From CATQHL01 sp965204655 (GTDB taxonomy: Bacteria; Actinomycetota; Acidimicrobiia; Acidimicrobiales; CATQHL01): a stretch of 64,000 bases of DNA. How positions within the stretch are numbered: the stretch's first letter is position 1; the number at the start of each line of letters is the position of its first letter. Location of the stretch: assembly GCA_965204655.1 (NCBI GenBank), contig OZ241998.1:1488001-1552000 (forward strand). Reading direction: 5' to 3'. The notes beneath the pieces are model-generated. The model saw nothing but the letters and a program-made list of their open reading frames with translations. It made no database searches and had not been told where the DNA came from. Below, piece after piece: positions 1 through 9,093 of the stretch. The translations under genes were made by a program, and so were the position numbers.

Positions 1-892
1 GAGCCTGGCCGTCGGCGTGAAGGATGGCAGCGACCAACCCCTGCGTGTAGGGATGACGAGGGTGGTTGAAAATTTGTTCCACCGGCCCCTCCTCTACGAT
101 GCGTCCCAGGTACATGACGGCGACGCGGTCGCTCAGGTGACGCACCACGGCGAGGTCGTGCGCTATAAAGAGGAAAGAGACGTCCAGCGTGTCTCGCAGG
201 TCAGCGAGGAGGTTGAGTATCTGCGCCCGTATGGAGACGTCCAGAGCCGAGACCGGCTCGTCGCAGATCACCAGGGCCGGACGGGTGATGAGCGCACGGG
301 CGATCCCCACCCTCTGCTGCTGTCCACCCGAGAGTTGGACGGGGCGCCGATCCATCAGTTCGGCAGGCAGACCTACTAACTCCATCATCTCGCGCGCAGC
401 CGCTGCTTGGGAAGCTTTTCCTCCGACGCCGTGAACCTTGAGAGGCTCCACGATTATGCTTGCTACGCTCATGCGGGGGTTCAGCGATCCCCTGGGGTCT
501 TGGAAGATCATCTGGCAGTGTCGGCGAAGGGAACGCAGTTCCTCCCGGCGCAGTTCCGCAACGTCATGTCCCAGCAATTCGACCTGCCCATCCTGCACAG
601 GCACCAATCTGAGGGAAGCTCGGGCGAGGGTCGACTTGCCGCAACCGGTTTCTCCCACCAGCCCGACCGTCTCTCGGCGATTGATCTGCAGGGAGACCTT
701 GTCCACGGCGGTGATGGGAACGCCGTCTCGACTCTTGAACCGGACGACTACTTTCTTCAGAGAAAGCACCGGTTCGACGACGGGAGAGCCGCCCGCGGCG
801 TTGAGGTCAACAGGCTCGTCCTCCTCCGTCAATGCGCTCGCCTCGGCGTTCAAAGGGGGGGCGGCATCCGCCGATCGGTCGTCTGGGTTCAC
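1..892 (-). CDS. Oligopeptide/dipeptide ABC transporter ATP-binding protein (OppF/DppF-like), 3' end cut by window
   Basis: This is the second ATPase of a peptide/nickel-type importer; it hydrolyses ATP on the cytoplasmic face of the OppBC channel. It starts at a GTG overlapping the upstream ATPase stop (GTGA) and reads open to the window edge, about 297 residues. Visible motifs are Walker A GETGCGKST (about 80-88), Q-loop MIFQDP (128-133), signature LSGGQQQR (187-194) and Walker B LVICDEP (207-213). An Asp/Ala-rich extension of about 40 residues precedes the ATPase core, longer than usual. It is last in the operon and translationally coupled. The C-terminus lies outside the window. The substrate cannot be told from the ATPase. 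Confidence 0.93.
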   Translation of the reverse strand, partial: MNPDDRSADAAPPLNAEASALTEEDEPVDLNAAGGSPVVEPVLSLKKVVVRFKSRDGVPITAVDKVSLQINRRETVGLVGETGCGKSTLARASLRLVPVQDGQVELLGHDVAELRREELRSLRRHCQMIFQDPRGSLNPRMSVASIIVEPLKVHGVGGKASQAAAAREMMELVGLPAELMDRRPVQLSGGQQQRVGIARALITRPALVICDEPVSALDVSIRAQILNLLADLRDTLDVSFLFIAHDLAVVRHLSDRVAVMYLGRIVEEGPVEQIFNHPRHPYTQGLVAAILHADGQA

Positions 893-1962
893 GTGACCGT
901 CTCCCAGGGCTTTCCCGCGATGGTCTCGCGCTTGGCGCGTTCTGCGGCCAGCCAGCAGGCGCTCTCGTGAAACGGACCTATGCGGAACAGCGGCGGGCGC
1001 TCGGTGTGGCAGCGGTCGATCACATAGGAGCAGCGCGGCGCGAACGGGCAGCCGCGTAACTCCTCGGTGAGGGACGGAGGTTGACCCTCAATGGGTCGAA
1101 GCCGTCCGTGTGCTCGATGCTCAAAACGCGGCACCAAGCGCAGGAGCCCCTCGGTGTACGGATGGTTGGCCCGCTCGAAGAGGTGTTCAATGGAGCACTG
1201 CTCCATCTGCTGCGCCGCGTACATCACCAGGACCCGATCAGCAGTGGCGGCCACCACTCCAAAGTCGTGGGTGATCATGATGAGGGCGATCCCCATCTCT
1301 CTCCGCAGTTCATCGAGCAGCAGCAGCACCTGCGCCTGCACCGTGACGTCGAGGGCTGTAGTGGGTTCGTCGGCTATCAGGAGTTTCGGCTCACACGCCA
1401 AAGCAATAGCCACCATCACGCGCTGACGCATTCCCCCGCTGAAACTGTGCGGCAACTCTTCGCAGCGCCTGCTGGCGTCGGGAATGCCCACCCTGTCCAG
1501 CAGTTCCACCGAACGTCGATGGGCGTGCGAACGCGAGGCTCCGGTGTGGAAACGTATGGACTCGGCCACCTGCTCCCCTACGGGCATCACAGGATTCAGG
1601 GAGGTGAGCGGATCCTGAAAGACCATACCGATCTTGCCTCCACGAATGCGGCTGAGTTCCTTTTCGGAAACGCGCAGGAGATCGCGCCCTTCAAAGAGAA
1701 TCTCTCCGCTCACAGAAACGTCGTCAAACAGACCGAAGAGGCGGAGGATGCTGAGAGAGCTCACGGTCTTGCCGCTGCCGCTCTCCCCCACGATTCCGAG
1801 GGATTCGCCCGCGGAAAGACTGAAAGAAAGCCCGTCGACCGCACGCACTACCCCGGAGCGGGTCTGGAAGTCGACTCGGAGGTCTCTGACCTCCAGCAAG
1901 GGTGAGACGGAGTTGCTCGCTGCGGGCGAAGAGCCCATCGGGAGGTTCACGACGCTGCTCAT
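889..1962 (-). CDS. Oligopeptide/dipeptide ABC transporter ATP-binding protein (OppD/DppD-like)
   Basis: First ATPase of the peptide-type importer, 357 residues. The start is the ATG at 1962, which forms an ATGA overlap with the permease stop; an upstream in-frame ATG at 2061 would overlap the permease by about 100 bases and is not needed. Walker A GESGSGKT is at about 59-66, followed by signature FSGGMRQR and Walker B LLIADEP. The C-terminal oligopeptide-transporter tail carries the typical Cys-rich segment CPFAPRCSYVIDRC. It overlaps both neighbours by 4 bases, so the four transport genes are translationally coupled. The family assignment is secure; dipeptide, oligopeptide, nickel or another amide-containing substrate remain possible. 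Confidence 0.95.
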   Translation of the reverse strand: MSSVVNLPMGSSPAASNSVSPLLEVRDLRVDFQTRSGVVRAVDGLSFSLSAGESLGIVGESGSGKTVSSLSILRLFGLFDDVSVSGEILFEGRDLLRVSEKELSRIRGGKIGMVFQDPLTSLNPVMPVGEQVAESIRFHTGASRSHAHRRSVELLDRVGIPDASRRCEELPHSFSGGMRQRVMVAIALACEPKLLIADEPTTALDVTVQAQVLLLLDELRREMGIALIMITHDFGVVAATADRVLVMYAAQQMEQCSIEHLFERANHPYTEGLLRLVPRFEHRAHGRLRPIEGQPPSLTEELRGCPFAPRCSYVIDRCHTERPPLFRIGPFHESACWLAAERAKRETIAGKPWETVT

Positions 1963-2846
1963 GCGGCTGCCCCTGCAAACCGTTCGAAGCGACGCGACAG
2001 AATGTTCAGACAAAGCACCGTGATGCTTAGCAGCACGCCCGGGAGGATGGTGAGCCACCAAGCCACGGTGAGCAGGGGGCGTCCGTCGGCAATCAGCAGA
2101 CCCCAGGTGACGTCGGGGGGCTGCACACCCACTCCTAGGAAACTGAGTCCCGCCTCAGCCAGCATGACATGGCCGATCTCGACGACGAAGAGCACCAATA
2201 TCCGGGGCACCGCGTTGGGCAGGACGTGGCGGTAGAGCACCACCCAGGTGGGACAGCCGGTAGCCACGGCCGCTTCTATGTAGGTGGCCTGCTTGATCTG
2301 AAGCGTCTCAGCGCGAACTACCCGCGCAAAAATAGGCCAAACAAGAGTCGGCAGCACGACGATGAGGATCGTCACGCTCGGCCCGAGCAGACTCAGAAGC
2401 AAAATAGCAACGAGAAACATGGGCATGGCCGTCTGCGCCTCGCCCATCCGCATGAGCAGGCGGTCGGTCAGTCCTCCGAAGTAACCGGCGGCCATTCCCA
2501 CCAACACGCCTATTACTGCGCCCAGCACTGTCGCCACCACAGCGATAATCAGCGTCAGGCGCGTGCCCTGAACCATCAGCGAGAAAAGGTCGACCCCGAG
2601 TTTGTCGGTACCCGCAATGTGCCTGCCTTCAGGTGATATCCCGCCCGGCGGTATGAGGTTGTTGCGAGGATTGAGACGCGTGGAATCGAAAGGAGAAAAG
2701 ACGCCAGGGACAATCGCCCAAGCCACCATGAGAACCAGAAAAGCCGCAAAGAGCCACCACCCGCGGCTCTCGAGCGCGCCCATTATGCGTTTGACGAGCG
2801 GTATAGAACCCGTCCGGCGTTCGGTGGTGACGACTTTGTAAGGCAT
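1959..2846 (-). CDS. Peptide-type ABC transporter permease (OppC/DppC-like)
   Basis: One of two membrane subunits of the importer, 295 residues. An N-terminal cytoplasmic stretch leads to a first membrane helix (about 30-50). The BPD_transp_1 core follows with several hydrophobic helices and an EAA-type loop around GCPTWVVLYRHVLPN, which docks on the ATPases. Start ATG at 2846 overlaps the stop of the OppB-like gene by one base (TGATG), a tight coupling that supports this start. The OppC_N-like N-terminus distinguishes it from the OppB partner. It acts in the cytoplasmic membrane with the genes on both sides. Confidence 0.94.
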   Translation of the reverse strand: MPYKVVTTERRTGSIPLVKRIMGALESRGWWLFAAFLVLMVAWAIVPGVFSPFDSTRLNPRNNLIPPGGISPEGRHIAGTDKLGVDLFSLMVQGTRLTLIIAVVATVLGAVIGVLVGMAAGYFGGLTDRLLMRMGEAQTAMPMFLVAILLLSLLGPSVTILIVVLPTLVWPIFARVVRAETLQIKQATYIEAAVATGCPTWVVLYRHVLPNAVPRILVLFVVEIGHVMLAEAGLSFLGVGVQPPDVTWGLLIADGRPLLTVAWWLTILPGVLLSITVLCLNILSRRFERFAGAAA

Positions 2847-3832
2847 CAGGTTGATTTGATTCGATTGTCGATCACTCGATAGAGGAGGTCGACGAGGAGG
2901 TTACTGACGACAACGAAGGCCCCGGCGATGATCACCGAGGCCTGTAGCACGAAGAAATCTTGCCGGTGGGCTGCGTTGATGGTCAAGGTGCCGATCCCGG
3001 GCCAGGCGAACACCCATTCAATGGCGAAGACGGCGCCTCCCCAGAGCCTCACGTACTCCCAACCCGCAATCGTGGCGGTGGTCAAACCAGTGTTGCGCAG
3101 CACATGCCTCCAGAGCACCGTTCGAGCTGGAAAACCTTTGCTGCGCGCCACCCGCACATACGGCTTGGACATCTCATCCACCGTGGCTGACCGGACAAGT
3201 TGAAAAATACGCCCTCCATGTACAACGGCGATCGTCGTCGCCGGAAGCACGATGCTCTTCCATCCGAACATCCCTGAAGTCGGGAAGAAATCCAGCTGAA
3301 CGGCGAAGACCACTATGAGCAGCAACCCCAGCCAGAAGTTTGGCACGGAGAGGGCCGACACCGACAGAAAGTTCGAGCCCCGGTCAAAAAGCGACCCCGG
3401 GCGTGATCCGGCTAGAACGCCACCTGCAATACCCAGGATGCCCGCTCCTAATATCCCGGCGAGGGTCAGGTAGATCGTGTTCGGGAGAGCTTCGCCCACC
3501 GCAGTCAGGGCGGGGCGCTTTTGCCAGTGGGACTCGCCGAAATCTCCCGTGAAGACGTCAGCGAAATAGCCGCCAAAACGCTCCCAGAAGGGCCTGTCCA
3601 GGCCAAAGGCGCGCGCCAGCCGTTCGATTTCCTCGTCGGTGGCGTCCACTGGGGCGTAGACCAGCGCTGGATCTCCCACCACATGCGCTAGCACGAAGAT
3701 AACGGCCACCACCAACAGAAGCGTGATCACGCCGTCGCGCAGGCGACGCAAGAGCAGCAGCCCTATGCCTTCGTTCGGGCGCCCCTGCCGGGGACGCCCG
3801 AACGAAAGCAACTTTTTATTGGGCGAGGGCAT
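2846..3832 (-). CDS. Peptide-type ABC transporter permease (OppB/DppB-like)
   Basis: Second membrane subunit, 328 residues. The first transmembrane helix (about 35-55) is followed by the usual periplasmic-type segment with a DRPFWERFG-like motif. The BPD_transp_1 domain has EAA loop residues around ARTVLWRHVLRN. An extra N-terminal stretch of about 28 basic and polar residues precedes the family core. The gene follows the substrate-binding protein gene after a gap of about 55 bases and is coupled to OppC by a one-base overlap. The ribosome site before the ATG at 3832 is weak; a downstream start inside the basic leader is possible. Confidence 0.94.
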   Translation of the reverse strand: MPSPNKKLLSFGRPRQGRPNEGIGLLLLRRLRDGVITLLLVVAVIFVLAHVVGDPALVYAPVDATDEEIERLARAFGLDRPFWERFGGYFADVFTGDFGESHWQKRPALTAVGEALPNTIYLTLAGILGAGILGIAGGVLAGSRPGSLFDRGSNFLSVSALSVPNFWLGLLLIVVFAVQLDFFPTSGMFGWKSIVLPATTIAVVHGGRIFQLVRSATVDEMSKPYVRVARSKGFPARTVLWRHVLRNTGLTTATIAGWEYVRLWGGAVFAIEWVFAWPGIGTLTINAAHRQDFFVLQASVIIAGAFVVVSNLLVDLLYRVIDNRIKST

Positions 3833-3887
3833 CGCCCGCTTCAGCAGCTAAAAACTGCGATGCGACCTCGATCGAGAGGCGCCGCTC

Positions 3888-5687
3888 CTAAGAGAAGCTC
3901 ATCTCACTTATGTAGTACTCGTCGTCAAGACGCGGCTCCCACTCCAGGTTGGCAGCCATCCCATAGATGAGGTCTTGCTGCAGCAGATAGATGGCGTGCG
4001 GGTTCTCGTGCAGACGCGCCCACGCCTCCTGATACGCCTTGCTGCGGACATCCTGGTCGAGTTCGGTGGCTCCGATTGCGAACCGCTCGCTCACGTACTC
4101 GTCGCAAATCTTGCTGGATCTGCCGTCACAAGTCACGTGACTAGCGGTGCGGGCGCCGTCAAACCATTCGTTGGAGTTCCAGCCGTACTTGAGATCGAGC
4201 GCACCCTCTTCCTTGCCAGGTATACGGCCGGCGCTGCGGTACTCGTTCCACTCCCACAGGCGGAGCACCACATCTAGACCAATGTCCCTTAGCTGTTGGG
4301 CGATGATCCGTCCGGACTCCTCGGCGCGCAGGTAGCGCCCGATCGGGATGTTCAAGGTGACCTCAAATCCATCCGCGTAGCCGGCCTCGGCCAGCAGTTC
4401 CTTGGCCTTTTCCGGGTCGTATGGGAAGGGCTTAATGTCGGGATTGAAGCCCGTGGAACCCGGGGAAAGGTGCTGAGCCTGATTCGGGCGTGCAAAGCCT
4501 TCATAGATATCCTCGGCCAGCGACTCCTTGTCCACCGCCAAGTTCATAGCTATGCGCACCCGCGGGTCGCTCATCTCTGTTACGTAGGTGTTGAAGGCGA
4601 TATAGCTGTACTCGGTGGCCGGGACGCTCTCGGACTTGGGAACCAGGCCCGCCTGCTCTGGCAAGATGTCGAGCACTAGATGCACCTCGCCGTTCTGCAG
4701 TGCCGCCAGCGCCGTCTGAGCGTCGCTGATCACCCTCACGGAAAAGCGTGGGATGCTACCTGGTTCACCCCAGTAGTTCAGGTTCAGTTCCGCAGTGATG
4801 CTCTCACCGCGATTCCACTCCACGAAGCGATAGGGGCCCGTGCCTACAGGCTCCTCTTTGATGGCGTCGCCTGCGTTCAAGGCCACCATCGGCAGTTGAG
4901 CCATCTGCAGCAAGAGGATTGCGTTGGGCCCGTCGGTGGTGACCTCCAGGGTGTATTCGTCCTTCGCCGCGGCGCTGACTATGCCATTTATGTAAGAACC
5001 CCGCTGGGTTTCGTAGTTCTCGTCCACTATGCGGTTCACGCTGTAGGCGGCCGATTCGGCGTTGAACGGTGAACCGTCGTGGAAGACGACGCCTTCACGC
5101 AGTGTGAACTCCCACGTGGTGTCGTTCACGTTTCTCCAACTCGTTGCCAAGCCGGGCGAGAGATTGGCGTTTCTGTCGCGGAAGAGCAGAGCCTCAAAAA
5201 TGTTGCCGGTCACCACTCGGGATGCCCGGTCGTTCACCTCTTGAGCGTCGAGGGTGGAAGGCTCCGTAGTGATAGCGATGACGAGTTCATCCGTCGGCGC
5301 GGGCGGCTCGACCACGGGTTCGCCCTGGGTCCCCGGCGTCGTGGCAGCCTCTAGCGCCTGCTGGGCGGCTGCTGCCTGCTGGGTGGCTTCCGCCAATTTG
5401 GCCTCGGCTTCCTGCACTGCCCTCTGGGCGGCTGCTATCTCCTCTTGTTGGCCTTCAGCGGTCTTCATAGCCAAGTCCGCTTGACGCTGAGCGAGTTCAG
5501 CCTGCGCCATGGCTGCGGCGGCATCCGCCGAAGCCGCGTTAGCGGCAACCGATGCGGCGTCTGCGGCGTCTGCAACCGTCTGAATCGACGCAGAGTCGGA
5601 ATCGCTGCACGAAGCGGCCAGAAGACCTGCTAAAACGAGCAGCGACGACAGCAGCCAAGGTATGGCCGATTTTCTGGATTTTCTCAT
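3888..5687 (-). CDS. Extracytoplasmic solute-binding lipoprotein, family 5 (peptide/nickel type), with Ala-rich coiled-coil linker
   Basis: Captures the substrate outside the membrane for the downstream importer. 599 residues: lipoprotein signal peptide with lipobox LAASC (Cys27), then an unusual Ala/Glu/Gln-rich segment (about 30-115) with strong helical coiled-coil character, then a short Pro-rich linker. The SBP_bac_5 domain begins near residue 133 (TTEPSTLDAQE). The start ATG has a strong ribosome site (GAGGAGG, 6 bases upstream). Normal family members go directly from the lipid anchor to the binding domain, so the helical stalk is an addition, perhaps holding the domain away from the membrane. 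It is 24 bases after the GlcG-like gene, in the same operon. The ligand is unknown; the neighbourhood suggests an amide, a peptide-like compound or an N-heterocycle. Confidence 0.92.
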   Translation of the reverse strand: MRKSRKSAIPWLLSSLLVLAGLLAASCSDSDSASIQTVADAADAASVAANAASADAAAAMAQAELAQRQADLAMKTAEGQQEEIAAAQRAVQEAEAKLAEATQQAAAAQQALEAATTPGTQGEPVVEPPAPTDELVIAITTEPSTLDAQEVNDRASRVVTGNIFEALLFRDRNANLSPGLATSWRNVNDTTWEFTLREGVVFHDGSPFNAESAAYSVNRIVDENYETQRGSYINGIVSAAAKDEYTLEVTTDGPNAILLLQMAQLPMVALNAGDAIKEEPVGTGPYRFVEWNRGESITAELNLNYWGEPGSIPRFSVRVISDAQTALAALQNGEVHLVLDILPEQAGLVPKSESVPATEYSYIAFNTYVTEMSDPRVRIAMNLAVDKESLAEDIYEGFARPNQAQHLSPGSTGFNPDIKPFPYDPEKAKELLAEAGYADGFEVTLNIPIGRYLRAEESGRIIAQQLRDIGLDVVLRLWEWNEYRSAGRIPGKEEGALDLKYGWNSNEWFDGARTASHVTCDGRSSKICDEYVSERFAIGATELDQDVRSKAYQEAWARLHENPHAIYLLQQDLIYGMAANLEWEPRLDDEYYISEMSFS

Positions 5688-5711
5688 TGTTTTCCTCCTC
5701 GGTTTTGGTTT

Positions 5712-6116
5712 TTACGGTGCGGTGTCGGGATAAGCCGCGGCGATGGCGGCCGAAAGTTCGTGATCGTCCTTCGGAGTGGATCCCCCCACGCCCACAGCGC
5801 CGACGAATTCGTCGCCTTCAAAGAGGGGATACCCGCCCGGATTGAGGGTTATTTCCCCTGGCAGCACGCTCAAGAGGCTCTGCGGAAAGAGCGGACGTTC
5901 CTTCCAACGCTCGACGAGATCCGCAGTGGGCTTGCGAAAAGCCGCAGCCAGCCGCGCCTTGCCCATGGCCATGTACGGGCCGTGCCAGGATTTTCCTCGG
6001 GCCAGCGCCACGGGATGGCCAGCGGAGTCGGCCACTGCGATAGTGGCAATCATTCCCCGCTCGGAGGCAAGACGACGCCCGATCTCAATGAGACGAAGAG
6101 CGCGATCAGTCTGCAT
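5712..6116 (-). CDS. GlcG/HbpS-like (DUF336) protein
   Basis: Small protein of 134 residues with the haem-degrading/GlcG fold: start MQTDRALRLIEIG, then VADSAGHPVAL and the Gly-rich end GAVGVGGSTPKDDHEL that marks the family. The ATG at 6116 is chosen because the family begins at this point; it overlaps the amidohydrolase stop by 11 bases. A longer reading from 6134 or 6245 is open but would only add residues from inside the upstream gene. Such proteins often sit in catabolic operons with no settled role (haem sensing, aldehyde or small-ligand binding). Here it lies between an amidohydrolase and the importer, so a ligand-binding accessory role is an inference. Confidence 0.85.
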   Translation of the reverse strand: MQTDRALRLIEIGRRLASERGMIATIAVADSAGHPVALARGKSWHGPYMAMGKARLAAAFRKPTADLVERWKERPLFPQSLLSVLPGEITLNPGGYPLFEGDEFVGAVGVGGSTPKDDHELSAAIAAAYPDTAP

Positions 6117-7377
6117 GGGCGCTCGCTGGGTCATTCGCTTGGACGCCGGCACCGGCAAGTTGGGGATCCGACGACCAAGGGTCAGAGAGCAGGCGAAGGT
6201 AGCGGGCGGCGTTGGCGGCCATGAGTTTCCGCATCGCCTCTTCACCTAAGATCGGTTCCCAACTCAAGACCCGGTCGGTGCTCTCCGGGTAGACGCATTC
6301 TGGGTGCGGAAAATCGGAGCTGTACATGAGCACTCCGTCACCGAGCAGATCCCCCACCGCCTTCGTCATCTCCGGCCCCTCGTGCATCTCAATGCCGCAG
6401 AACACGCGCCCCATCTGCACATATTCCATGGGGGTGTGCTTCAGATCCTTGGGCACGGCCCCCTTGACGTAGTCGATCTGGCTGGTGAGACGGATAATCC
6501 AATTTGGCATCCACCCGTGGCCGGTCTCTACGCAGGCGACTCGGATGTTGGGGTATCTGTCCAGGATGCCGCTGATCATCACGTAACTGATAAGCCGCTG
6601 GGCGCCCCACACGTGAGCAGCCGTGCGCGCCACCGCAACGTTTCCCCAGATGTCCCGGTAGCCCGGAAAATAAGGGGCTTCGTAAAAGAAACTATGGTGG
6701 ATTATGGGAAGGTCGGCTTCGTCCATGGCTTGCCAGATCGGCTCGTTGTCGGGATCGTCCACCGGAAGGCCTTCCGGTAAGAGTGGCCAAACCGCAGCAA
6801 GCCACTCGCTGTCGGCGTGCTCGCGGATCATCTTCGCCGCCGTCTGCGGGTCGGCGCAAGGCGCAAGCAGCAACCCCTTGAGGCGTCGAGGGTCGGCCGA
6901 GCAGTAGTCCTCCATGTAGCGGTGGTAGGCCCTGTACATGCCCAGAGCAAGGGAAAAATCTAGAGCCGTAGAGCCCGGCGCCCATGTGCCTGGAATGAGC
7001 AGGTTGACGTCCACCCCTTCAACGTCCATGTTCTCAAGACGCCCATAGGAGTTTCCGTGCTGAACCTCATCGGCGATGGGCTTGACGGCCAGATTCTGCA
7101 CCCGGCCTTCTAGAGCGCCGCGGGCGCCTGCGCCGCGAGTTTCAGGGTCGTCGGCGTCCTTGTGCCCCGCTACACGATTGTAGGGGTAGGGATTGACCCG
7201 TACGACGCCGTACTCGCTCGTCGGGTGGCCCCGTCCGGGCGTCGGCTTGGTGACCCGAATGTGCCGGTCTAGCTCCCCCTTGCGTTCGATCAGTTCAGAA
7301 TCCGCGTACTTGAGCAGATGCTCGATCGAGGGCGTCACATGCGTGTCGGTGTCAATCACCCGATATCCCTGTCGCAC
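6106..7377 (-). CDS. Amidohydrolase family 2 (PF04909) metal-dependent hydrolase or decarboxylase
   Basis: 423-residue TIM-barrel enzyme. The metal ligands expected for this family are visible: DTDTH near residue 9-13, a His pair in IIHHSFF, His in ETGHGW and Asp in SSDFPHPE. Members hydrolyse amides or lactones, or decarboxylate aromatic acids without oxidation (the gamma-resorcylate/5-carboxyvanillate decarboxylase type). The GTG start at 7377 has AGGAG eight bases upstream. Its 3' end overlaps the GlcG-like gene, and the UbiD gene ends 137 bases upstream on the same strand. The setting favours aromatic or heterocyclic acid catabolism. The exact reaction cannot be read from the sequence. 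Confidence 0.9.
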   Translation of the reverse strand: MRQGYRVIDTDTHVTPSIEHLLKYADSELIERKGELDRHIRVTKPTPGRGHPTSEYGVVRVNPYPYNRVAGHKDADDPETRGAGARGALEGRVQNLAVKPIADEVQHGNSYGRLENMDVEGVDVNLLIPGTWAPGSTALDFSLALGMYRAYHRYMEDYCSADPRRLKGLLLAPCADPQTAAKMIREHADSEWLAAVWPLLPEGLPVDDPDNEPIWQAMDEADLPIIHHSFFYEAPYFPGYRDIWGNVAVARTAAHVWGAQRLISYVMISGILDRYPNIRVACVETGHGWMPNWIIRLTSQIDYVKGAVPKDLKHTPMEYVQMGRVFCGIEMHEGPEMTKAVGDLLGDGVLMYSSDFPHPECVYPESTDRVLSWEPILGEEAMRKLMAANAARYLRLLSDPWSSDPQLAGAGVQANDPASAHAD

Positions 7378-7514
7378 TATTCGTTCTCCTGCCGGTCCTC
7401 GGAGTCAGTTTCTAGCCCATAATACGGAATTCGGGAGTGACTGCATGCTGGTGTGCTGCTCGCCGCCCCCCGGGACAAGGGAGTCCCCCTTCCGTTTTCC
7501 AAATGCTTTGCCTC

Positions 7515-8954
7515 TCATCCGTTGAGCCATTCAACTCGTGAAGCCCCCGACGCAGAGGAAACCAGGGAGGGATCGAGTTCGATCTTGCTGAAACGCACGC
7601 GAGCAAACTTCGCCCGCTCCTCCAGTGGAACGGTGGCGTCAATGCACACCTTGGTGCGAATACCCCCGTCGGAAACGCGTACGTACTCATGCCCTCTGCT
7701 GCCGGGCAGCAACGTGATGTCGCGCGAGGCCTCCACACGGGTGGCCACTGCATACTCCACCTCGTCGGAGTCGGTGATATCAATGTCGTCGTCGACCACA
7801 ATCACCTGATCGAGGTCTTTGAGCGCTGATATAGCGGCGAGCATGGCGTTGCGCTGCATGCCTTCGTCGCGGGAAGAACGCTTAGTCACCTGAACGACCA
7901 AATGGAACCGGTAGAGACCTCCCGCCGTGAGCTCCACGTCGTTCACGATTGGAGCGGCTTGACGGATGGCCCGCAGAGCGCAGGACTCCAACACGTGCTT
8001 GCGCAGCATGATCGTCTCTAGCCCTGCTCCGCTTATGGCGTAATAGACGGGGTCACGGCGCATGCTCACGGCTGTCACCTCAAAGACCGGAGACATGCCC
8101 GCCTCCGACAAATAGCCGACAAACTCGCCGAACGGCCCCTCGTGGGCTGTTCGATCGGGATGGATGACGCCTTCTAGAACGATCTCGGTCTCCGCCGGCA
8201 CCCCCAGCGGTTGTGACACGCAGTCGATCAACTCCAACGGAGCGCCCCGCAGCCCCCCGGCGGCAGCCAACTCATCGGCGTCGGCCGGCATCTGAGACCC
8301 CATATAAGCGCCCGCGTAGGTGAGGGCTATGTCCGTACCCAGACAGACAGCTATCGGCAACTCCTCGCCAAGTTCCCGCGCTCGCTCGCAGGCCAACCGC
8401 AGATGGCGGCCGAAGTCCAGCTTTACGGCTGTGTGACGCTCATCGAGCAACTGCAGGCGGTGGAAGGAGGCGTTGTGCACGCCAGTGCGGGGGTCGCGCA
8501 CCAAGATGACCCCGGCGGTGATAAAGCGACCGCCGTCGTCTGGAGAATGTCTAAGCACGGGAAACCTGCCAGGAAGATCGACCTCGCCGGGCTCTAGCAC
8601 GATCTCCTGGGCCGGGCCTTCCGGTACCCGGCGAGGCGCCATGGGGCGCTCTAGTGCCCGCTGCATCACTTCGTGCATCTGACTTCGGGTCAAACCCAGG
8701 GCGGTTTCGCAGTTCTTGACGCAACTCAGGAAATTGCCCAGAACCGGCATGTCGTATCCGTCAGCGTTCTCAAACAGCAGAGCAGGCCCCCCATCGAGGT
8801 CTTTCATTACGCCTGCGATTTCGTCGATCGTTGAAAGGCGCTGAGAGATTTTCGCCAGGCGCCCGGCTGCGTCAAGGCGACCGACCGCAGTACGAAACGC
8901 GGTGTCTAAGACCCCCGCGCCTCCTTCTGACTGCGTCCCTTGAGCTTTGCTCAC
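7515..8954 (-). CDS. UbiD-family prenylated-FMN-dependent decarboxylase
   Basis: 479-residue member of the UbiD family, which reversibly decarboxylates aromatic or alpha,beta-unsaturated acids with prenylated FMN. Family features include MPVLGNFLSCVKNCE near the N-terminus, RDPRTGVHNASFHR, the acidic GPFGEFVGYLSEAG segment holding the conserved Glu residues of the active site, and the C-terminal VVVDDDIDITDSDEV stretch. The GTG start at 8954 has a strong ribosome site (AAGGAGGGG). UbiX, which makes the cofactor, is encoded at 13.7 kb. This gene probably heads the minus-strand operon that continues into the amidohydrolase and ABC importer. Its substrate is not predictable; phenolic or heterocyclic acids are likely from the neighbours. 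Confidence 0.93.
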   Translation of the reverse strand: MSKAQGTQSEGGAGVLDTAFRTAVGRLDAAGRLAKISQRLSTIDEIAGVMKDLDGGPALLFENADGYDMPVLGNFLSCVKNCETALGLTRSQMHEVMQRALERPMAPRRVPEGPAQEIVLEPGEVDLPGRFPVLRHSPDDGGRFITAGVILVRDPRTGVHNASFHRLQLLDERHTAVKLDFGRHLRLACERARELGEELPIAVCLGTDIALTYAGAYMGSQMPADADELAAAGGLRGAPLELIDCVSQPLGVPAETEIVLEGVIHPDRTAHEGPFGEFVGYLSEAGMSPVFEVTAVSMRRDPVYYAISGAGLETIMLRKHVLESCALRAIRQAAPIVNDVELTAGGLYRFHLVVQVTKRSSRDEGMQRNAMLAAISALKDLDQVIVVDDDIDITDSDEVEYAVATRVEASRDITLLPGSRGHEYVRVSDGGIRTKVCIDATVPLEERAKFARVRFSKIELDPSLVSSASGASRVEWLNG

Positions 8955-9093
8955 TGGAATTCCCCTCCTTGTTTGACCTCTAGCCTGCTTGAGGTCAAAT
9001 CCAAACTCACTCTATCCGGCGTTACCGAACCGCTGAGCAGAGCGTCTTCCGCATAAACATCCGACCTTTCCAAACTTCCTACCGGAGAACCCC

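Noticed and set aside
407..1905. Long plus-strand ORFs opposite the two ABC ATPase genes
   Set aside because: They are the complement of clear Walker/signature-containing minus-strand genes; their translations show no known domain and are Arg/His-rich as expected from antisense of GC-rich coding DNA.
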